A stretch of DNA of 7,817 nt from an uncultured bacterium (GTDB lineage: Bacteria > Bacillota > Clostridia > Oscillospirales > Acutalibacteraceae). A model generated the notes under the pieces. It saw only the letters and a program-made list of their open reading frames with translations, made no database searches and was not told the origin of the DNA. The DNA is taken from the NCBI GenBank assembly GCA_905215105.1, contig CAJMOI010000092.1, forward strand, positions 1 to 7,817, read 5' to 3'. The number at the start of each line of letters is the position of its first letter. Positions within the stretch are counted from its first letter, which is position 1. A program made the position numbers and the translations under genes. This document shows positions 6,531 to 7,817 of the stretch, piece by piece.

Positions 6531-6893
6531 ATGAAACGCCCGCTTGCGTATATCACCGCCCATTGGGGCGACAACGAGTTTGAGAACACCGAAAACGCCG
6601 CCAAATACTGCCGCCTGGTCTACGAGGCCGGATTTTCGCCGATCTGCCCGCTTCTGTTCCTGCCGCTGTTTTTGAAGGACAGCATCCCCCAGGAGCATAA
6701 GGACGGGATCGACATGGCACGCGACTATCTCCTCCGCGCTTCTGTGCTGGTGGTCTGTGGCGGTACGGTGGATGAGGCCATGAAGAATGACATTGCCGTG
6801 GCCGAGCGGCTGCGGATCACCGCCACCACTCTGGACGGTATTTTGACGGTTAAAGGCCAGGGCCGCGAGGATGGCGGCAAAAAGGGAGCCTGA
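6531..6893 (+). CDS. Nucleoside 2-deoxyribosyltransferase-like small protein (DUF4406/DUF7768-like)
   Basis: A 120-residue single-domain protein. AAGGAG (6519-6524) precedes the ATG at 6531; an in-frame start at 6414 would lie inside rep and is rejected. It begins with a short beta strand and glycine/acid turn (PLAYITAHWGDNEFENTENA), has a helix AAKYCRLVYEAGF, then PICPLLFLPLF, and a second strand and turn SVLVVCGGTVDEAMKNDI (71-88) leading to a helix. This is the layout of DUF4406-type proteins related to nucleoside deoxyribosyltransferases, in which the first turn and the GGT/S turn bind the nucleotide. Catalysis is not shown, and I cannot assign a substrate. Small proteins of this group are common in conjugative elements and phages. 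It stands alone between hairpins, with rep before and pcfB after. Confidence 0.75.
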   Translation: MKRPLAYITAHWGDNEFENTENAAKYCRLVYEAGFSPICPLLFLPLFLKDSIPQEHKDGIDMARDYLLRASVLVVCGGTVDEAMKNDIAVAERLRITATTLDGILTVKGQGREDGGKKGA

Positions 6894-6896
6894 ACC

Positions 6897-6941
6897 ATGC
6901 GGGGGAAATACCTGCTCCGCCGTCTGGTGGTTCCGCCTTAG
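6897..6941 (+). CDS. Possible 14-residue leader peptide before pcfB
   Basis: ATG at 6897 opens a 14-codon frame, MRGKYLLRRLVVPP, with GGGAG (6884-6888) at the ideal eight-base distance and three bases after the stop of the gene before. Its last codons and stop lie inside the hairpin at 6920-6945, so a translating ribosome would open that hairpin. A leader-peptide role is inferred; it may be chance. Confidence 0.3.
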   Translation: MRGKYLLRRLVVPP

Positions 6942-6945
6942 ACGG
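6920..6945 (+). promoter_or_regulatory. Hairpin in the pcfB leader
   Basis: CCGTCT (6920-6925) pairs with AGACGG (6940-6945), and GGTGG (6926-6930) with CCGCC (6933-6937) using one G-T pair. GGGCCGCC follows, as after the hairpins upstream, but the T-run is reduced to CTTTC. It is therefore at best a weak terminator and may act on translation or RNA stability. Confidence 0.5.
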
Positions 6946-6983
6946 GGCCGCCGCTTTCATCCTGACAGAAGGGAGTGATTTTG

Positions 6984-7469
6984 ATGCAGGAAGAAGTGGA
7001 AAACAGGACATTGACGCTGACGGTCAATGCCACCAAGTTCACCGGGCGGGTCCTGAAAGCGGCGCTTTCCAAGTACCTGGCCCACCGAAAGAACAAGAAG
7101 CTGCAAAACAGCCGGGACAGCCCGGACGGTGTGAAGCCATACGGCAGGGTCAGCATGGAGGACCTGAAAAAGCAGTACGGCGATATGAAGGAGATCGACC
7201 TGCAAGACAAGGGGCTTCGGAGTTTTGACCGGATTGCCCGCGAGTACAAGGTCCAGTATGCGGTCTATAAAACGGCAAAGGGCCAGTATCAGATTTTCTT
7301 CAAGGCTCCCAGTGAGGCGAGTATGAACGCCGCCTTCCAGAAGTATTCCAAGAACCGGCTGAAAAAGGAGCAGCGCCGGGAGTCAGTGCTGGGTAAGCTC
7401 AAGAAGTTCAAGGAGCTGGTGAAAGCCCCGGTCCCGAACCGTGAGAAACGGAGGGAACAGGAACGATGA
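6984..7469 (+). CDS. pcfB: PcfB family protein (DUF3801), coupling-protein partner
   Basis: A 161-residue cytoplasmic protein of the family named after PcfB of the enterococcal plasmid pCF10, which works with the coupling protein PcfC to bring the relaxosome to the secretion channel. The opening MQEEVENRTLTLTVNATKFTG is typical, as are the middle GRVSMEDLKKQYGDMKEIDL (about 54-73) and the IAREYKVQYAVYKTAKGQYQIFFKA stretch (about 84-108). The C-terminus (from 123) is a basic helix. ATG 6984 is preferred to GTG 6975, because GGGAG (6971-6975) lies eight bases before the ATG and overlaps the GTG. It overlaps virD4 by four bases (ATGA, 7466-7469), so the two partners are probably made together. 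Confidence 0.9.
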   Translation: MQEEVENRTLTLTVNATKFTGRVLKAALSKYLAHRKNKKLQNSRDSPDGVKPYGRVSMEDLKKQYGDMKEIDLQDKGLRSFDRIAREYKVQYAVYKTAKGQYQIFFKAPSEASMNAAFQKYSKNRLKKEQRRESVLGKLKKFKELVKAPVPNREKRREQER

Positions 7470-7774
7470 GACAGCTCGATTTGAAAAAACTTCTGCTCCC
7501 CAACCTGCCCTATCTGCTGATCGGCCTCTATGCCACCAAGCTGGGCGAGGCATGGCGGCTGGCTCCGGGCGCGGACGCTTCGGCCAAGCTGCTGGGCCTG
7601 ATGGATGGATTTGCCGCCGCCTTTCAGTCGGCGCTCCCCAGCTTTCACCCGGTTGACCTGCTGGTGGGCCTCTGCTGCGGGGCTGCCCTGCGGCTGGCTG
7701 TTTACTTCAAGGGCAAGAACGCCAAGAAGTACCGCAAGAACATGGAATACGGTTCGGCCCGCTGGAGTGCATAA
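7466..7774 (+). CDS. virD4: VirD4-like coupling protein (CD1115 type), membrane part only, ends early
   Basis: The N-terminal part of a TraG/VirD4-type coupling protein, the membrane ATPase that feeds DNA to the conjugation channel. Visible are the opening KKLLLPNLPYLLIGLYATKLG (first membrane helix, about 9-27), the second membrane helix VDLLVGLCCGAALRLAVYF (63-81) and the conserved KNAKKYRKNMEYGSARW (84-100). In the usual protein of about 600 residues this runs on to a short link (RWGTxEDI) and then the nucleotide-binding domain. Here the frame meets TAA after RWSA, at 102 residues. A second start follows at 7798. This is therefore either a genuinely split gene or a gene disabled by an insertion or frameshift. 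Confidence 0.8.
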   Translation: MRQLDLKKLLLPNLPYLLIGLYATKLGEAWRLAPGADASAKLLGLMDGFAAAFQSALPSFHPVDLLVGLCCGAALRLAVYFKGKNAKKYRKNMEYGSARWSA

Positions 7775-7797
7775 TCTTAAGTGTAAAGGAACTCTAC

Positions 7798-7817
7798 ATG
7801 GACGCACAGGAGGATAT
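7798..7817 (+). CDS. virD4: Second part of VirD4 with its own start (cut by window edge)
   Basis: ATG at 7798 begins MDAQEDI and runs off the window. Family members read RW-G/S-x-x-E-D-I at the join, so AQEDI continues exactly where the first part stops (RWSA). AAAGGA (7785-7790) is seven bases upstream, a proper ribosome binding site. I infer that the ATPase domain is made as a separate polypeptide. With only six codons visible, the call depends on the next bases. Confidence 0.5.

Larger units (their letters stand above)
2857..7817 (+). mobile_element. Left part of an integrative conjugative element (Tn1549/CTn-like), continuing beyond the window
   Basis: From parB onward all genes are on one strand and belong to the maintenance and transfer set found together in Clostridia conjugative elements: ParB, RepA-like initiator, PcfB, VirD4 coupling protein and several small accessory proteins. 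The left limit is only approximate. It must fall between the rhamnosidase stop at 2732 and parB at 3148, and I set it just after the direct repeat for convenience. Integrase, relaxase and most of the secretion channel are not visible. The element type comes from gene content and order, not from a seen attachment site. Confidence 0.75.

Noticed and set aside
6975..6983. GTG start for pcfB giving three extra residues
   Set aside because: The GTG overlaps the ribosome binding site; ATG at 6984 has ideal spacing and begins with the family-typical MQEEVENRT.
7766..7817. 5' end of a group II intron interrupting virD4 (GTGCA... after the break)
   Set aside because: GTGCATAATC fits the GTGYG start poorly, and the family sequence AQEDI resumes only about 35 bases later, leaving no room for an intron.

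Overview
The window looks like chromosomal DNA of a GC-rich gut Clostridia-type Firmicute (Oscillospiraceae-like), joined to one end of an integrative conjugative element (ICE) of the broad Tn1549/CTn type. The grounds are the strong AGGAGG-type ribosome binding sites, the TTG starts, and the set of proteins typical of these elements (ParB, RepA-like initiator with a repeat-rich linker, PcfB, CD1115-type VirD4). No ribosomal or tRNA gene is present to fix the taxon.

Layout. Bases 1-23 hold the probable terminator of an upstream gene. Bases 54-2732 encode a complete cytoplasmic GH78 alpha-L-rhamnosidase, an ordinary sugar-catabolism gene that I take as host DNA. Bases 2733-3147 contain no convincing gene. 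They carry a 23-bp imperfect direct repeat (candidate integrase-binding or end sequences), a potential three-way-junction RNA fold, a further hairpin, and two intrinsic terminators in a row before parB. The host/element junction should lie here, but I cannot place it to the base.

From 3148 to the end every gene is on the + strand and forms a maintenance and transfer module: parB, a cysteine-cluster protein, a small basic protein, an acidic protein, a RepA-like initiator, a small protein of nucleoside-deoxyribosyltransferase-like type, pcfB, and the coupling protein virD4. ParB and the initiator would maintain the excised circle. PcfB and VirD4 would hand the relaxosome to the type IV secretion channel, whose genes would lie beyond the right edge together with relaxase and integrase.

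The points most worth a second look are: the branched, terminator-ended fold at 2912-3073; terminator-like hairpins in most of the larger gaps between co-directional genes; two adjacent 15-bp repeat arrays inside the initiator gene; a 25-bp perfect palindrome inside parB; and a virD4 gene broken exactly between its membrane part and its ATPase part, with a new ribosome binding site and ATG at the start of the second part.
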